Made by a program: the position numbers and the translations under genes
The notes under the pieces: generated by a model
What the model saw: only the letters and a program-made list of their open reading frames with translations
Database searches by the model: none
Told to the model about the DNA's origin: nothing
Source of the DNA: Paenibacillus_AP thailandensis
GTDB lineage: Bacteria > Bacillota > Bacilli > Paenibacillales > Paenibacillaceae
Reading direction: 5' to 3'
Assembly (NCBI RefSeq): GCF_042685365.1
Contig: NZ_JBHUMY010000006.1
Location: 310,001 to 374,000, forward strand
Length of the DNA stretch: 64,000 nucleotides
In this document: positions 1-9,162 of the stretch, piece after piece
Layout: every line of letters starts with the position of its first letter
Numbering within the stretch: the first letter of the stretch is position 1

Positions 1-740
1 CATCCAAGGCGTCTTGACGCTCTTGCCGTTTTTCTTCAATACCGTCATATGATGCCCGTGCAGGAATGGCGCGACTTGTCGCCCTTGCCTTTTCGCTTGT
101 ATTTCCTTCGCTATACGTCGCTCTGATCTCTTTTAATCCCGAGCTTATTCCGACGGAATTCGCCGTCGCGGTAGCGGGAGGACGGGCAGGCGTGCCGTTT
201 CCCGCCGTGGTCGAAGTATTGATCATCGAAATTTCGATGGAGGTGCTGCGGGAAGCGACCATTCGTCTGCCGCAGCAGGTCGGCGGCGCGCTGTCCATCG
301 TCGGCGTTCTGGTCATCGGCCAGGCCGCCGTGTCGGCGGGCTTTGCCAGCCCGATTACCGTCGTGATTATCGCCTTGACGACGATCGGGTCGTTCGCGAC
401 GCCGGCTTACAATGCTGCGCTTGCGCTCCGGCTGCTGCGGTTTCCGCTGATCGTGCTGGCGGGGACGTTCGGCTTGTACGGCATTATGATCGGGCTGATT
501 CTTATTTCCAATCATCTGCTGTCGCTTAAATCGGTCGGAGTGCCGTATTTGAGCCCTCTTGTGCCTATCGACGCGCAAGGTTTAAAGGATCTGCTCATAC
601 GGGCGCCGTTATGGTCGATGAAGCGAAGGCCAACCCAAGTGAAGCCCGGGAACCGCACCCGCATCAGTCCCGAGACGGTGAGCCAAATCCAGGAACCGAA
701 AAAAAATATACTCGAACCCGACAATCCGGGGCAGCAATAG
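1..740 (+). CDS. GerA-type spore germination receptor subunit A, C-terminal part (5' end outside window)
   Basis: This is the membrane half of a GerAA/SpoVAF-family germinant receptor A subunit, which sits in the spore inner membrane. The readable frame shows the family signature: hydrophobic helices, a PSLYVALISF stretch, EGVPFP-like and REA-IRLP segments, then GVPYLSPL and a polar, proline-rich tail. The stop at 738-740 lies 14 bases before the gerB start, so the genes form one operon. In-frame reading goes back to 18; the codon at 15-17 is a stop. The first 46 bases give a family-like sequence (GVLTLLPFFF) in a different frame, which stops at 50-52. A frameshift near 44-50 is therefore likely, either a real mutation or a sequencing error. 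If the frame is open, an internal ATG at 66 is the first start seen. Family call firm; intactness uncertain. Confidence 0.85.
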
Positions 741-753
741 GAGTGATCCGGTT

Positions 754-1848
754 ATGGAAAAGCCCAAGGAAATTACGGTTCTGCAAACCTCCTGCATTCT
801 GCTCAGTACGATCATCGGCGTCGGCGTCCTGCCGCTGCCGCTGTTCGCGGTCCGGGCCGGAAGCACCGGAGCGCCCCTCGTTACCCTGCTTGGCGTTCTG
901 CTCGCCATGCTTGGCACCGTGTTCATCGCTGTATTGGGCAAACGGTATCCGAAACAAACCATCGTCGAATATAGCGCGAATATATTGGGCAAATGGGCGG
1001 CTGTGCCGGGCAACCTGCTGCTCATCGCTTTTTTTACGACGCTGACGTCGCTCACGGCCCGCGAGTTCGGGGAAGTCGTCATTACGTCGGTTCTGAAAAA
1101 CACGCCGCTTGAAGTTACGGTCATCTGCATGCTGCTGCTCGCCTCGCTTTCCGCGCGCCACGGCATAAACGAGTTTGCGTATATCCATTTTTTCTACACC
1201 CCGCTCATGCTCGTTCCCGGTCTTGTCATCGTCGCGCTGTCGCTAAAAAATGCCGACTCCATTAATCTGCAGCCGATTTGGGGCAGCGGGGAGAACGGCA
1301 TGTTCCAGGGCGTGCTGACGGTCGCCGCGCTATGTCAAGCTTCGTTCATTTTGACATCGGTGATCCCCTCGATGAAGCAGCCGCAGAAGGCATTGACGGC
1401 AGGCTTCTGGGGAATGGGAATTGCAGGCGCATTTTATGTCGTCATCGTCATTGCGACCGTCAGCGTGTTCGGGCCGGAAGAAATATTGAACCAGCTGTGG
1501 CCGACGCTGGAGCTGGCGAAGATGACTTCGCTCCCGGCCAATGTACTCGAACGGCTCGACGCCGCGTTTCTGTTCGTATGGGTAATAGCGGTATTTACGA
1601 CGCTTCTGTCGAGCTATTTTTTCGCGATTCATTCCATGAGCATCGTGCTGCGGTTAAAGGATCATCGCATGTGCTCGTTTTTTATTTTGCCTATCGTGTT
1701 CGTGATTGCCGTTTTGCCCAGGAACATCCTGCAAATGTACGAAATAGTCGAGATCGTGGGACGATTCGGGTTATGCCTGACTATCGCTTATCCCGCGCTG
1801 CTTTTAACGATCTCTTTATTCCGGCGGCAAAGGGGGAATGCCGGATGA
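754..1848 (+). CDS. GerB-type spore germination permease (APC superfamily)
   Basis: A 364-residue polytopic membrane protein of the GerAB/endospore germination permease family, the subunit thought to bind small germinants in the spore inner membrane. It starts with a short cytoplasmic tail and then the typical first helix (STIIGVGVLPLP). About ten hydrophobic segments follow, and the length matches the family (about 365). The AGGAG at 740-744 precedes the ATG. Its TGA (1846-1848) overlaps the ATG of gerC (1845-1847), so translation is probably coupled. It is the middle gene of a gerABC-type operon; such operons are usually transcribed in the forespore by sigma G, but the promoter lies outside the window. 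Confidence 0.93.
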   Translation: MEKPKEITVLQTSCILLSTIIGVGVLPLPLFAVRAGSTGAPLVTLLGVLLAMLGTVFIAVLGKRYPKQTIVEYSANILGKWAAVPGNLLLIAFFTTLTSLTAREFGEVVITSVLKNTPLEVTVICMLLLASLSARHGINEFAYIHFFYTPLMLVPGLVIVALSLKNADSINLQPIWGSGENGMFQGVLTVAALCQASFILTSVIPSMKQPQKALTAGFWGMGIAGAFYVVIVIATVSVFGPEEILNQLWPTLELAKMTSLPANVLERLDAAFLFVWVIAVFTTLLSSYFFAIHSMSIVLRLKDHRMCSFFILPIVFVIAVLPRNILQMYEIVEIVGRFGLCLTIAYPALLLTISLFRRQRGNAG

Positions 1849-3080
1849 ACACATTCGCGGTAAAAATCGTGCGGACCGTTCTCGCCATCTCCCTTCCATG
1901 CCTTCTGTTGTCCGGCTGCTGGGATCGGCTCGAAATCGAGGAACGCGCAGTCGTGCTCGGGTTATCGATCGACGTTCGGCAAGGAGACGGCGAAAACGAG
2001 GAAGAGATCACCCACAGCAATGAATTTCCCGTACCGAAACAGCAACAGATCCACCTCGCCGCGCAAATCGCGTTGCCGGGAAGAATCCCGCTTGGTCCCG
2101 GGGAAAGCGGAGGAGGGAACGGGGGCTCGGGTACCCGCAGAACCGTTTGGGTCATCGAGGTGGACGGCTACTCCATCGATGATGCGATCATGAACCTGCA
2201 GCAGCAAATCGCAAGCAGGCTCTTTTTCGGGCATTTGCGGGTTATTGTCGTATCCGAAGACATAGCCCGGAGAGGATTGGACAATTTGAACGATTATCTT
2301 CGGCGCAATCCGGAAGTGCGAAGAACGGCTTGGATGATGGTATCGAAGGGTAAAGCGCTCGATTTGATGCAAACCGCCCCGAAGCTGGAGCGCGTACCTA
2401 CGATTTACTTGCATTCGACGTTGGACGAGGCGGTAAGAATGGGGAAATTTCCGACCGGTTTCATCGGCGTGTTCTGGAGCAACTCGGTCAAAAAAGGGCA
2501 GGAAGGCTTTTTGCCGTACGTGGACGTCAAGAAGGAGGATAACGTCGAGCTCCAAGGGCTCGCCTATTTCAAAGGCAGCCGGATGGTGGGAAGGTCAAGC
2601 CCGCTTCAAATTGCCGCTTATCTAGCGATTAAAGGCGAAAATCCGGCGGGCTACCGCACGTTTATTAATGTGGGCGAGGATTCTGCCGAGACGTTAATGG
2701 TGTACGCCGCTCGGCGCAAATCGGATTTGGACGTCGACATTCGAGACGGTCAGCCGCATTTTAAGCTCAAGGTCTATTTGGAGATCAATTTGGAGGAGAA
2801 GGTCGGGGAATCGATCAGCATCAGCAACGCGGACATCTTGAAAAAAATAGAGAAGGTGGACGCGGCCGGCGCCGACAAGTTTTATATCGATTTCATCAAC
2901 CATACGCAAAAGTTCGGATCCGACGTTTGCGGCTTCGGCGAATTTGTGAGGGCTAAGTATCCTGGATATTGGAACACCCATGTGCGAACGAAAGAGCAAT
3001 GGCAAAGGATGTACCCGGACATCAAGATCGAGGTCAGTACCAAAACGTATTTCCGCCGGATCGGGATGAAAGCGAAATAA
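1845..3080 (+). CDS. GerC-type spore germination lipoprotein
   Basis: A 411-residue Ger(x)C-family lipoprotein, the third subunit of the germinant receptor, anchored outside the inner spore membrane. The N-terminus has a charged start, a hydrophobic stretch and a lipobox (LLLSGC) followed by WDRLEIEERA, the family hallmark. The N-terminal domain contains the usual long insertion and the segment DDAIMNLQQQ. The C-terminal part (ISISNADILKKIEK) is the GerC C domain. The frame stays open upstream to 1278, but that part runs through gerB in another frame. The ATG at 1845, overlapping the gerB stop, is chosen because it places the signal peptide correctly. Confidence 0.93.
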   Translation: MNTFAVKIVRTVLAISLPCLLLSGCWDRLEIEERAVVLGLSIDVRQGDGENEEEITHSNEFPVPKQQQIHLAAQIALPGRIPLGPGESGGGNGGSGTRRTVWVIEVDGYSIDDAIMNLQQQIASRLFFGHLRVIVVSEDIARRGLDNLNDYLRRNPEVRRTAWMMVSKGKALDLMQTAPKLERVPTIYLHSTLDEAVRMGKFPTGFIGVFWSNSVKKGQEGFLPYVDVKKEDNVELQGLAYFKGSRMVGRSSPLQIAAYLAIKGENPAGYRTFINVGEDSAETLMVYAARRKSDLDVDIRDGQPHFKLKVYLEINLEEKVGESISISNADILKKIEKVDAAGADKFYIDFINHTQKFGSDVCGFGEFVRAKYPGYWNTHVRTKEQWQRMYPDIKIEVSTKTYFRRIGMKAK

Positions 3081-3098
3081 CGGAAAGGAGCGACGCCA

Positions 3099-3311
3099 AT
3101 GAACGACGGTTTTGAAAATTTCGACTTGATGAAATATGCGACGACTCTTTGGCTTCTTACGGGTTTTTTGCTGCTGCGCCTCGATGCCGTCGGATACAAA
3201 ATCGAGGGAATGACGAAAGAATATTGGTTTTCCAAATGTTTGGGATGGATCAATATTGCGATCGGTGCCGGCAGCTTTCTGTGGTTTTATATCGCGAAGC
3301 TTTTCGGGTAA
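3099..3311 (+). CDS. small two-helix membrane protein, fourth gene of the germination operon
   Basis: A 70-residue protein with two predicted membrane helices (about residues 12-28 and 48-67) joined by a polar loop (KIEGMTKEYWFSK). A good ribosome binding site (GGAAAGGAG, 3080-3088) precedes the ATG, and the gap from the gerC stop is only 18 bases, so it is probably co-transcribed. Small membrane proteins of this kind are known beside gerABC genes in Paenibacillus-like genomes (CLC_0170-like families); assigning it to that family is my inference from size and context. A role as an accessory germination protein, like the small GerD/GerW-type helpers, is possible but unproven. Confidence 0.75.
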   Translation: MNDGFENFDLMKYATTLWLLTGFLLLRLDAVGYKIEGMTKEYWFSKCLGWINIAIGAGSFLWFYIAKLFG

Positions 3312-3732
3312 TTTGAGGCGTGATTTTATGCCTGCGGGTCGCAGCCGTTTTCTTCATGCAAAAAAGGCGACGGAAGTTACGGAATGTAAATAAACCGTTT
3401 CCTCGGCGGACCCGCTAATATGCCATAACGCGGAAAGGCCTCGGTACATTCGGCCTGCTGTTGAAATGGCTCATCCGGTGGAGAATACGGCAATTGCACA
3501 GCGTTGTCTTCGGAAGTATGATGGCCGTGATTCGAAGAGAAGGGGGCGGTAACGGTGATCTAGCGGAAGTAAATTCGCGGTTGGAGCTATAGGATTCGAT
3601 GCGGCAGGGCAGAGCGTTTTTTCCGTTTCGTTTTATGTCAGCGCTTTCAAAGATGATTCGAACTTGATGGGGAGGCTGGAAAAAAAGGGTTGACGCCAGC
3701 AGGCAAGGTTAATTCGAAAAGCGAGGTGCGAA
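3312..3732 (+). other. 421-base intergenic stretch, no gene recognised
   Basis: I see no convincing ORF, RNA gene or repeat here. A short GC hairpin (AGGCGT ... ATGCCT, about 3316-3332) follows the germination operon but has no T-tract. The region must hold the promoter of the pectate lyase gene, but no clear sigma-A element could be picked out by eye. Confidence 0.4.
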
Positions 3733-6700
3733 ATGAAGAAGCCGATAGTAATTGCATGTTGTTTAGCTCTTGTATTCTCGTTCTTCCAATTGCAGGCTCC
3801 AGTCGCCAATGCCGGTTACGAAGAGCTGCCCGCGTTCCCGGGAGCGGAAGGGTTCGGTTACGCGGCAAAGGGCGGCCGCGGCGGCGAAGTATACCATGTG
3901 ACGAGCTACGAGCTTACGGGGCCGGGCACGTTCTACGATGCGCTCACGACGGCGGGGGAGACGCCGCGCACGATCGTTTTTGACATATCGGGGGACCTTA
4001 CGGTCCCGAAGATTGTCCTTCGAAATAAATCCAACATTACGATCGCGGGCCAGACGGCGCTCGGGGACGGCGTCAGAATCCGGTCCGAAATTATCCGCTT
4101 CTACAACTGCAGAGATATCGTCATCCGGTATATGACCTTCCGAACGGCAGAGGGCGGCACGGACGATACGATGTATTTTGAGGATTGCCAGAACGTCATC
4201 ATCGACCATTCTTCCTTTTCTTGGGGCGGCGACGAAGTGCTTTCCATTAAAAGCAAGGATTACGAAAATCCGAAGTCCAAAAACATAACGGTGCAGTGGT
4301 CCATCATTTCGGAAGGGCGCCTGACGCATTCCATGGGCGGGCTTATTGAAATGAACACGATAACGATGCATCACAATTTGTATGCCCATAACAACGACCG
4401 AAATCCAAAAACGAAAGGGCAAATCGATTTTGTCAATAACGTATTGTACAACTGGGGACAGTTTCCTTATGTCGCCGGAGGAGAATCCGGTACGAAAGGA
4501 TACGGAAACGTCGTCGGCAATTATTTCATCGCGGGCGTGAATTCGATGGATCCGCAATACGCCGTCGTTCGCGGCAATGAAAACTACCAGGTGTATCTGG
4601 AAAACAACCGGATCGACAGCAACAAAAACGGCGTCGTTGACGGAGTCGATGCGGGAACGGGAATAATCGAGGCCAAAAGGCCAAGCGTCGTCGTGGACGA
4701 GCGGTTCGAATATCCGCTTGTGCATACGGAATCGCCTGAAGACGCTTATCGCAACGTGATGGCGCATGCCGGTTCTTCGCTTGCCCGGGATGCCGTCGAC
4801 AGACGGGTTATCGACAGCGTGAAAGCAGGCACGGGCGCGATTATCGGACATGAGAAGGACCCGGGCCCATATCCTCCGTTAAAGCGGTCAACCGGTCCTG
4901 CCGACGCCGACCTGGACGGCATGCCGGACGAGTGGGAGCAGTCGAACGGATTGAACCCACTCGATCCGCTTGACCGGAATGGGGATCGGGACGGGGACGG
5001 GTACACGAATCTGGAACAATATTTGAACGAGCTGGCCGCACCGGGCTTTCCCCGCAACTATCCGATGACGCCGGCGCCGTGGGCGGGGACGCCGTTCGAG
5101 CCGCCCGTCGAACCCGAACCGGCGCCGGAGCCCGTTATTTCCCCGGTTATGGACGGGGAAACGGTCCGCAATGTGGTCATTAACGACAACAGCGGCAGCG
5201 GCGCGGCGAACGCGGCCAATTGGTCGGTGCAAGCAAGCCTCCAACCGGGGGACATCGTGTTCGGAGACCGGATGACCGGGTCGAAAGTGTACAAGTTCGT
5301 TACGGTGCCCGATTCGGTCAAAGGAACGGAATGGATACGGTCGGCGATGGAATCACGCAGTTCGACGAGCAGCGATTTGCTGTCGTTTGTACTGGCCGCC
5401 GATGCTGACGTTTATGTCGCCTACGATACCCGCATTTCCTCTATCCCATCGTGGCTTTCGTCATACGACAATACAGGGGAAAAAATCGTCGACGACCAGC
5501 CGGTCGAGTTCCGGCTGTACAAAAAGCGTTATGCCGCCGGATCGGTCGTCACAATGGGGGCGAACGGCAATACCTCGAGATGCAACTATTTCGTTATCGT
5601 GAAGCCTTCGTCTCCGGAGACGGAACCGCCCGCGAACGGACCCGAGGCCTTGACGGCCGGTTACGCAGCGGATGATAACGCCGTATCCCTTGCATGGCCA
5701 AGCGTCAGCCAAGCGACCTATTACCTCGTATACCGCTCCTCGTTATTCGACGAAGGGTATAGGGCGATCGACAGCGTTGCGGCATCGACCTATTCGGCTC
5801 CCGAACAAGACTTCGAACTTCGCTACACGGATACGGACGTCGTTCAAGGCGTCAGTTATCGATATCAAGTATCCGCCGTTAACGCCGGCGGCGAATCGCC
5901 TTTATCCGATAGCGCCAGCGTGACCGCCTACGATCCCGCGTTGCCGGCGCCTTCGGCTCCGACCGGGCTGCAGGCGCCGCTCGTCAGAAGCTTAAGCGCG
6001 AAGCTGAGCTGGACGCCGGTGGAAGGGGCGGTCGGCTATCAAATCTACAGAGCCTCCGGGGCAACCGGATCTTATGAGTGGATCGGAGGATCGCTGACAG
6101 CCGAATACACCGATCGGACGGTAAGCCCGTCTACGTCGTATTCGTACCGGGTATCCGCGGTCGGCGGCGGAGGAGAATCCGAACCGTCCGACGGCATAAC
6201 CGTCACAACCAAGAACGCCGTGTCCGCACCGCAAACCCCGTTCGGCCTCGCCGCCGTTCAGGCATCGGCTTCGGGCGTCCTGCTGCAGTGGAATGCGGTA
6301 TCTGAAGCGGAGACCTACAACATTTACAGAAAAGGGAATGCCGATTCGGCCTATGCGCTGATCGGAAGCACGGATTCGGCTGCCTATACCGATAGGAGCA
6401 TAAGCGTAGGAGAGTCGGGCTACAGCTACCGGGTAACGGCCGTGAATGAAATGGGCGAATCCGCGCCAAGCGGGGAGATCGCCGTTGCCGTGCCCGCCCC
6501 GTCTGCGCCTTCCGGATTAACGGTCGGGTACGTAGGAGAAACCTTCGTCGGGCTTATCTGGACGACCGCCGAAGGAGCTTCGCAATATTCGATTTACCGG
6601 GCAAAAGCCGGCGAAAGCGAATACGAACTTGCCGGCACTGCGAAAGTCGGCGCTTATTACGATCGCACGGCTGCTCCGGGCACGCATTACACGTATTACG

Positions 6701-6777
6701 TCGTTGCGCAGAACGGCGGGGGACAATCTTCTAAGTCCGAAACGGTTAAGGTAACGACGCTTCATAAAGAACGATAG
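3733..6777 (+). CDS. secreted pectate lyase (PL1-like beta-helix) with Ca-binding loop and four fibronectin III modules
   Basis: A 1014-residue secreted enzyme predicted to cleave pectate by beta-elimination outside the cell. Residues 1-27 are a signal peptide ending in AxA (VANA before GY). Residues about 30-390 form a right-handed parallel beta-helix of the pectate lyase type, with FPGAEGFG at the start, DHSSFSWGGDE in the calcium region and HNLYAHNNDRNPK carrying the likely catalytic Arg. Residues about 395-440 contain D-rich repeats (DADLDGMPDEWE, DRNGDRDGDGYTNLEQY) like thrombospondin-3 or dockerin calcium loops. A middle domain (about 470-630) of unknown type follows, then four fibronectin type III repeats (about 635-1010), each with a YRxxA-like strand. 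It stands alone and is closed by a terminator at 6801. The ATG follows a weak GAGGTG site. Confidence 0.9.
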   Translation: MKKPIVIACCLALVFSFFQLQAPVANAGYEELPAFPGAEGFGYAAKGGRGGEVYHVTSYELTGPGTFYDALTTAGETPRTIVFDISGDLTVPKIVLRNKSNITIAGQTALGDGVRIRSEIIRFYNCRDIVIRYMTFRTAEGGTDDTMYFEDCQNVIIDHSSFSWGGDEVLSIKSKDYENPKSKNITVQWSIISEGRLTHSMGGLIEMNTITMHHNLYAHNNDRNPKTKGQIDFVNNVLYNWGQFPYVAGGESGTKGYGNVVGNYFIAGVNSMDPQYAVVRGNENYQVYLENNRIDSNKNGVVDGVDAGTGIIEAKRPSVVVDERFEYPLVHTESPEDAYRNVMAHAGSSLARDAVDRRVIDSVKAGTGAIIGHEKDPGPYPPLKRSTGPADADLDGMPDEWEQSNGLNPLDPLDRNGDRDGDGYTNLEQYLNELAAPGFPRNYPMTPAPWAGTPFEPPVEPEPAPEPVISPVMDGETVRNVVINDNSGSGAANAANWSVQASLQPGDIVFGDRMTGSKVYKFVTVPDSVKGTEWIRSAMESRSSTSSDLLSFVLAADADVYVAYDTRISSIPSWLSSYDNTGEKIVDDQPVEFRLYKKRYAAGSVVTMGANGNTSRCNYFVIVKPSSPETEPPANGPEALTAGYAADDNAVSLAWPSVSQATYYLVYRSSLFDEGYRAIDSVAASTYSAPEQDFELRYTDTDVVQGVSYRYQVSAVNAGGESPLSDSASVTAYDPALPAPSAPTGLQAPLVRSLSAKLSWTPVEGAVGYQIYRASGATGSYEWIGGSLTAEYTDRTVSPSTSYSYRVSAVGGGGESEPSDGITVTTKNAVSAPQTPFGLAAVQASASGVLLQWNAVSEAETYNIYRKGNADSAYALIGSTDSAAYTDRSISVGESGYSYRVTAVNEMGESAPSGEIAVAVPAPSAPSGLTVGYVGETFVGLIWTTAEGASQYSIYRAKAGESEYELAGTAKVGAYYDRTAAPGTHYTYYVVAQNGGGQSSKSETVKVTTLHKER

Positions 6778-6800
6778 AGAGCTGCAGCATTAGAGCTCGG

Positions 6801-6828
6801 CCGCTTCGAGACGAAGCGGTCTTTTTTT
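6801..6828 (+). terminator. intrinsic terminator of the pectate lyase gene
   Basis: CCGCTTCG (6801-6808) pairs perfectly with CGAAGCGG (6812-6819) around a three-base loop, followed by TCTTTTTTT. Confidence 0.92.
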
Positions 6829-6946
6829 GCGAAAGAACGCCATGCAAAGCATGGTCAAGTTCCGGGGGCATATTCGGATTACCGCCAATCGATTAAGGGT
6901 ATAAAGGTAGTACCGCGAAAGCGATCAAATTAGGAGGAATCTTTCC

Positions 6947-7768
6947 ATGAGCAAAAGCGACGTACAGACGACCCCTACGGAAGCGGGCGGGCTGCTATTG
7001 AACGGGAGAACGGCGATCATCACGGGAGCGGGCTCGGGCATCGGCCGCGCGGCTGCGCTGCTGCTGGCGCGGAACGGGGCGAAGATCGGTCTGCTAGATT
7101 TGATCGACAAACGTACCGAAGAAGTCGAGAAGGCAATCCGCGAAATGGGAGGAGAAGCCGAATTTTACGATGTGAACGTGTCGGACCCGCAACGGATGGA
7201 GCAAGCGATCCGGTCCGCCGCCGGGCGATTCGGGCGAATCGATATCGTGTTCGCGAACGCGGGGATCAACGGCACGTTGTCGCCGATCGAGGATTTATCG
7301 CCTGAAGCTTGGGACGAGACGTTGTCGACGAATTTAAAAGGTACGTTTCTGACCATGAAATACGCCGTTCCGCATATGAAGCAAGCGGGGGGCAGCGTCA
7401 TTATTACGAGCTCCATTAACGGAAGCCGCAAATTTTCCGGCCTCGGGATGTCGGCTTACAGCGCCTCGAAAGCGGGACAGGCCGCCTTTGCGAAGATGGC
7501 GGCGCTCGAGCTGGCCCGTTATAAAATACGCGTCAACGTTATTTGCCCGGGAGCGATCGAAACGAGCATCGGCGAAAACACGGAGCATACGAAGCAGTTG
7601 GACAAAATTCGCATCCCGGTCGTCTATCCGGAGGGCAGCCAGCCGCTCGAGCACGGTCCGGGGCGGCCGGAGCAGGTTGCCGATCTGGTGCTGTTTCTGG
7701 CCTCGGACCGTTCAAGCCATATTTCCGGAACGGAGATTTATATCGACGGAGCGGAAACGCTTCTGTGA
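6947..7768 (+). CDS. SDR-family NAD(P)-dependent oxidoreductase
   Basis: A 273-residue classical short-chain dehydrogenase/reductase. The Rossmann glycine motif TGAGSGIG is at residues 26-33, NAG closes beta-4, a catalytic Ser lies in SVIITSSING and the YxxxK catalytic pair is in YSASKAG. PGAIETSIG and the final YIDGAETLL are typical of the glucose-1-dehydrogenase/FabG-like branch. AGGAGG (6932-6937) precedes the ATG. The gene is monocistronic, between terminators at 6801 and 7821, so its substrate cannot be read from context. Confidence 0.92.
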   Translation: MSKSDVQTTPTEAGGLLLNGRTAIITGAGSGIGRAAALLLARNGAKIGLLDLIDKRTEEVEKAIREMGGEAEFYDVNVSDPQRMEQAIRSAAGRFGRIDIVFANAGINGTLSPIEDLSPEAWDETLSTNLKGTFLTMKYAVPHMKQAGGSVIITSSINGSRKFSGLGMSAYSASKAGQAAFAKMAALELARYKIRVNVICPGAIETSIGENTEHTKQLDKIRIPVVYPEGSQPLEHGPGRPEQVADLVLFLASDRSSHISGTEIYIDGAETLL

Positions 7769-7820
7769 GCAAACCTTTATCAAGGCAGCGGCAAACGCAA
7801 ATGCGGTTAAAACTTGTTAA

Positions 7821-7846
7821 AAATAGAGCGAAAGCTCTATTTTTTT
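7821..7846 (+). terminator. intrinsic terminator of the SDR gene
   Basis: AAATAGAGC (7821-7829), GAAA tetraloop, GCTCTATTT (7834-7842), with the T run continuing to 7846. Confidence 0.93.
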
Positions 7847-7948
7847 GCGTTTTGAAAATAGCAGCCGGGACGCGAAGATGACTGTTGTCGAAAAAAAATG
7901 TAAAATAAATGCACAAACTGTTGCGTTATCGAACGGAGGGAGGGCAAA

Positions 7949-8404
7949 ATGCCGGCATTCTTTGCAAAAATGACCGCAATCATCGGTATCATCGCCGCTA
8001 TCCTAATCATTTTCCCGGGACCGGTCGCCGAAGCGGGCTTTTTCGACCGGATCGGCGACATTTACAATGCGCCGGATAAAATAAACGAAATCGAACGCCA
8101 ATATTCGGAAGCGAACGAGGCTCTCGCCAAGCAGCTGGAACAAACGCTCCAAGCCGTCGAGGACAGCGAGCAAAAACAGCAGGAGCTGGTCGAATTAAAT
8201 AAGCGATTGATCGCCCAAAACGAAAGTCTGCAAGCGGAAATCGAAAGACTGCAGCGGCAGAAGGAATTATTGAAGCAAAAAGCCGTTTATACGGGCGTGA
8301 TTGCGGCTGTACTGATCGCGGCTTATATCGTATCCGTCCGGGTGTGGCGGTATATGGCTTGGCGCAGGCATCAGAACGCCGGTCGGAGAGGGATAAGCGG
8401 ATGA
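7949..8404 (+). CDS. membrane-anchored coiled-coil protein, function unknown
   Basis: A 151-residue protein with an N-terminal hydrophobic segment (about 8-28, possibly a signal peptide, ending EAGFFD). A long charged coiled coil follows (about 45-110; many E, Q, K and L in heptads), then a second membrane helix near 117-137 and a basic tail. This gives either a hairpin membrane protein or a secreted coiled coil anchored at the C-terminus. GGAGGGAGG lies just before the ATG. Its TGA overlaps the ATG of the next gene, so the two are coupled. No known family is recognised; the pairing suggests it may anchor or scaffold the AIM24-like protein. Confidence 0.8.
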   Translation: MPAFFAKMTAIIGIIAAILIIFPGPVAEAGFFDRIGDIYNAPDKINEIERQYSEANEALAKQLEQTLQAVEDSEQKQQELVELNKRLIAQNESLQAEIERLQRQKELLKQKAVYTGVIAAVLIAAYIVSVRVWRYMAWRRHQNAGRRGISG

Positions 8405-9090
8405 AAATTTCGGTTCCCTCGAAAAGCGGACATGTCCATGTACAGCTTGCCGAGACGGACAAGCTCCATATGCTGCATCCGAAATCGATCGTCGCGTTTC
8501 GTGGAGAACCTCAGCTTCGCGAGGACCGCCTGATGGACCTGGCCGGGATGTACCGGAAGAAGAAGTGGGTGCGATCCTTGCTGCACGGCCCCTCCGAGTT
8601 CGTTATCGGCTTGCCCTCCGGCTGCAACGTTGAAACCGTCCCGATTGAAAATAACGGAAACCTTCTGTTCGATATTCGGCACGTTTTGTTTTTTTCGGAC
8701 GGCATAACGATGAAGCCCGTCGTTCAAAAGATGAAAAACGCATGGATTACGAAGGAATTCGTGCGGATGCGCTTTGACGGACCGGGAGAGCTTGGCATTA
8801 TGGCTCCCGGCGACATTAGCGCCGTTTCGCTGCATCCCGATACGCCTTTATACGTGGATACCGCCGCGCTTGTCGCCTACCCGGAGCAGGCGTCCATCCG
8901 GCTATCCGTTTACGGCAATAAGCTGGCCAGCCAATCGATGAATATCCAGTGGGAAATCAAAGGAAACGGCCCCGTCTTGATTCAGACGGGCTCAAGAGAC
9001 CCCGCTTTGGAAGCCCAGCTTCAGAATGACGGCATTATTAAACGCATTCTTCGCGAAGTGCTGCCTTTCGGCAGCGTCTATATCAAGTGA
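8401..9090 (+). CDS. AIM24-like (TIGR00266-type) protein
   Basis: A 229-residue soluble protein rich in beta strands, resembling the AIM24 family of double-stranded beta-sandwich proteins (named after a mitochondrial protein; bacterial role unknown). Family-like features are the repeated short strands, the GPGELGIMAPGD segment and the DTPLYVDTAALVAY segment. The frame is open from 8344, but the ATG at 8401, which overlaps the stop of the preceding gene, is preferred because the earlier codons overlap that gene. Together they form a two-gene unit closed by the terminator at 9100. Confidence 0.75.
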   Translation: MKISVPSKSGHVHVQLAETDKLHMLHPKSIVAFRGEPQLREDRLMDLAGMYRKKKWVRSLLHGPSEFVIGLPSGCNVETVPIENNGNLLFDIRHVLFFSDGITMKPVVQKMKNAWITKEFVRMRFDGPGELGIMAPGDISAVSLHPDTPLYVDTAALVAYPEQASIRLSVYGNKLASQSMNIQWEIKGNGPVLIQTGSRDPALEAQLQNDGIIKRILREVLPFGSVYIK

Positions 9091-9099
9091 GTTTACGAA

Positions 9100-9139
9100 A
9101 CAGAGCTCGCCTATGCCACAAGGCGGCTCTGTTTTTTTT
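9100..9139 (+). terminator. intrinsic terminator after the AIM24-like gene
   Basis: ACAGAGC (9100-9106) pairs with GCTCTGT (9126-9132). Inner CGCC (9108-9111) pairs with GGCG (9122-9125). Eight T follow. Confidence 0.92.
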
Positions 9140-9162
9140 GCGCAGACGGTAAGAAGCTCCGC

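Noticed and set aside
1278..1844. Long in-frame extension upstream of gerC
   Set aside because: It lies inside gerB in another frame; the lipoprotein signal begins only at the ATG at 1845, which overlaps the gerB stop.
6904..6917. T-box-like motif AAGGTAGTACCGCG (12 of 14 bases of the usual T-box sequence) before the SDR gene
   Set aside because: No stem I with a specifier loop and no terminator/antiterminator pair follows; only about 100 bases lie upstream. I take it as chance similarity.
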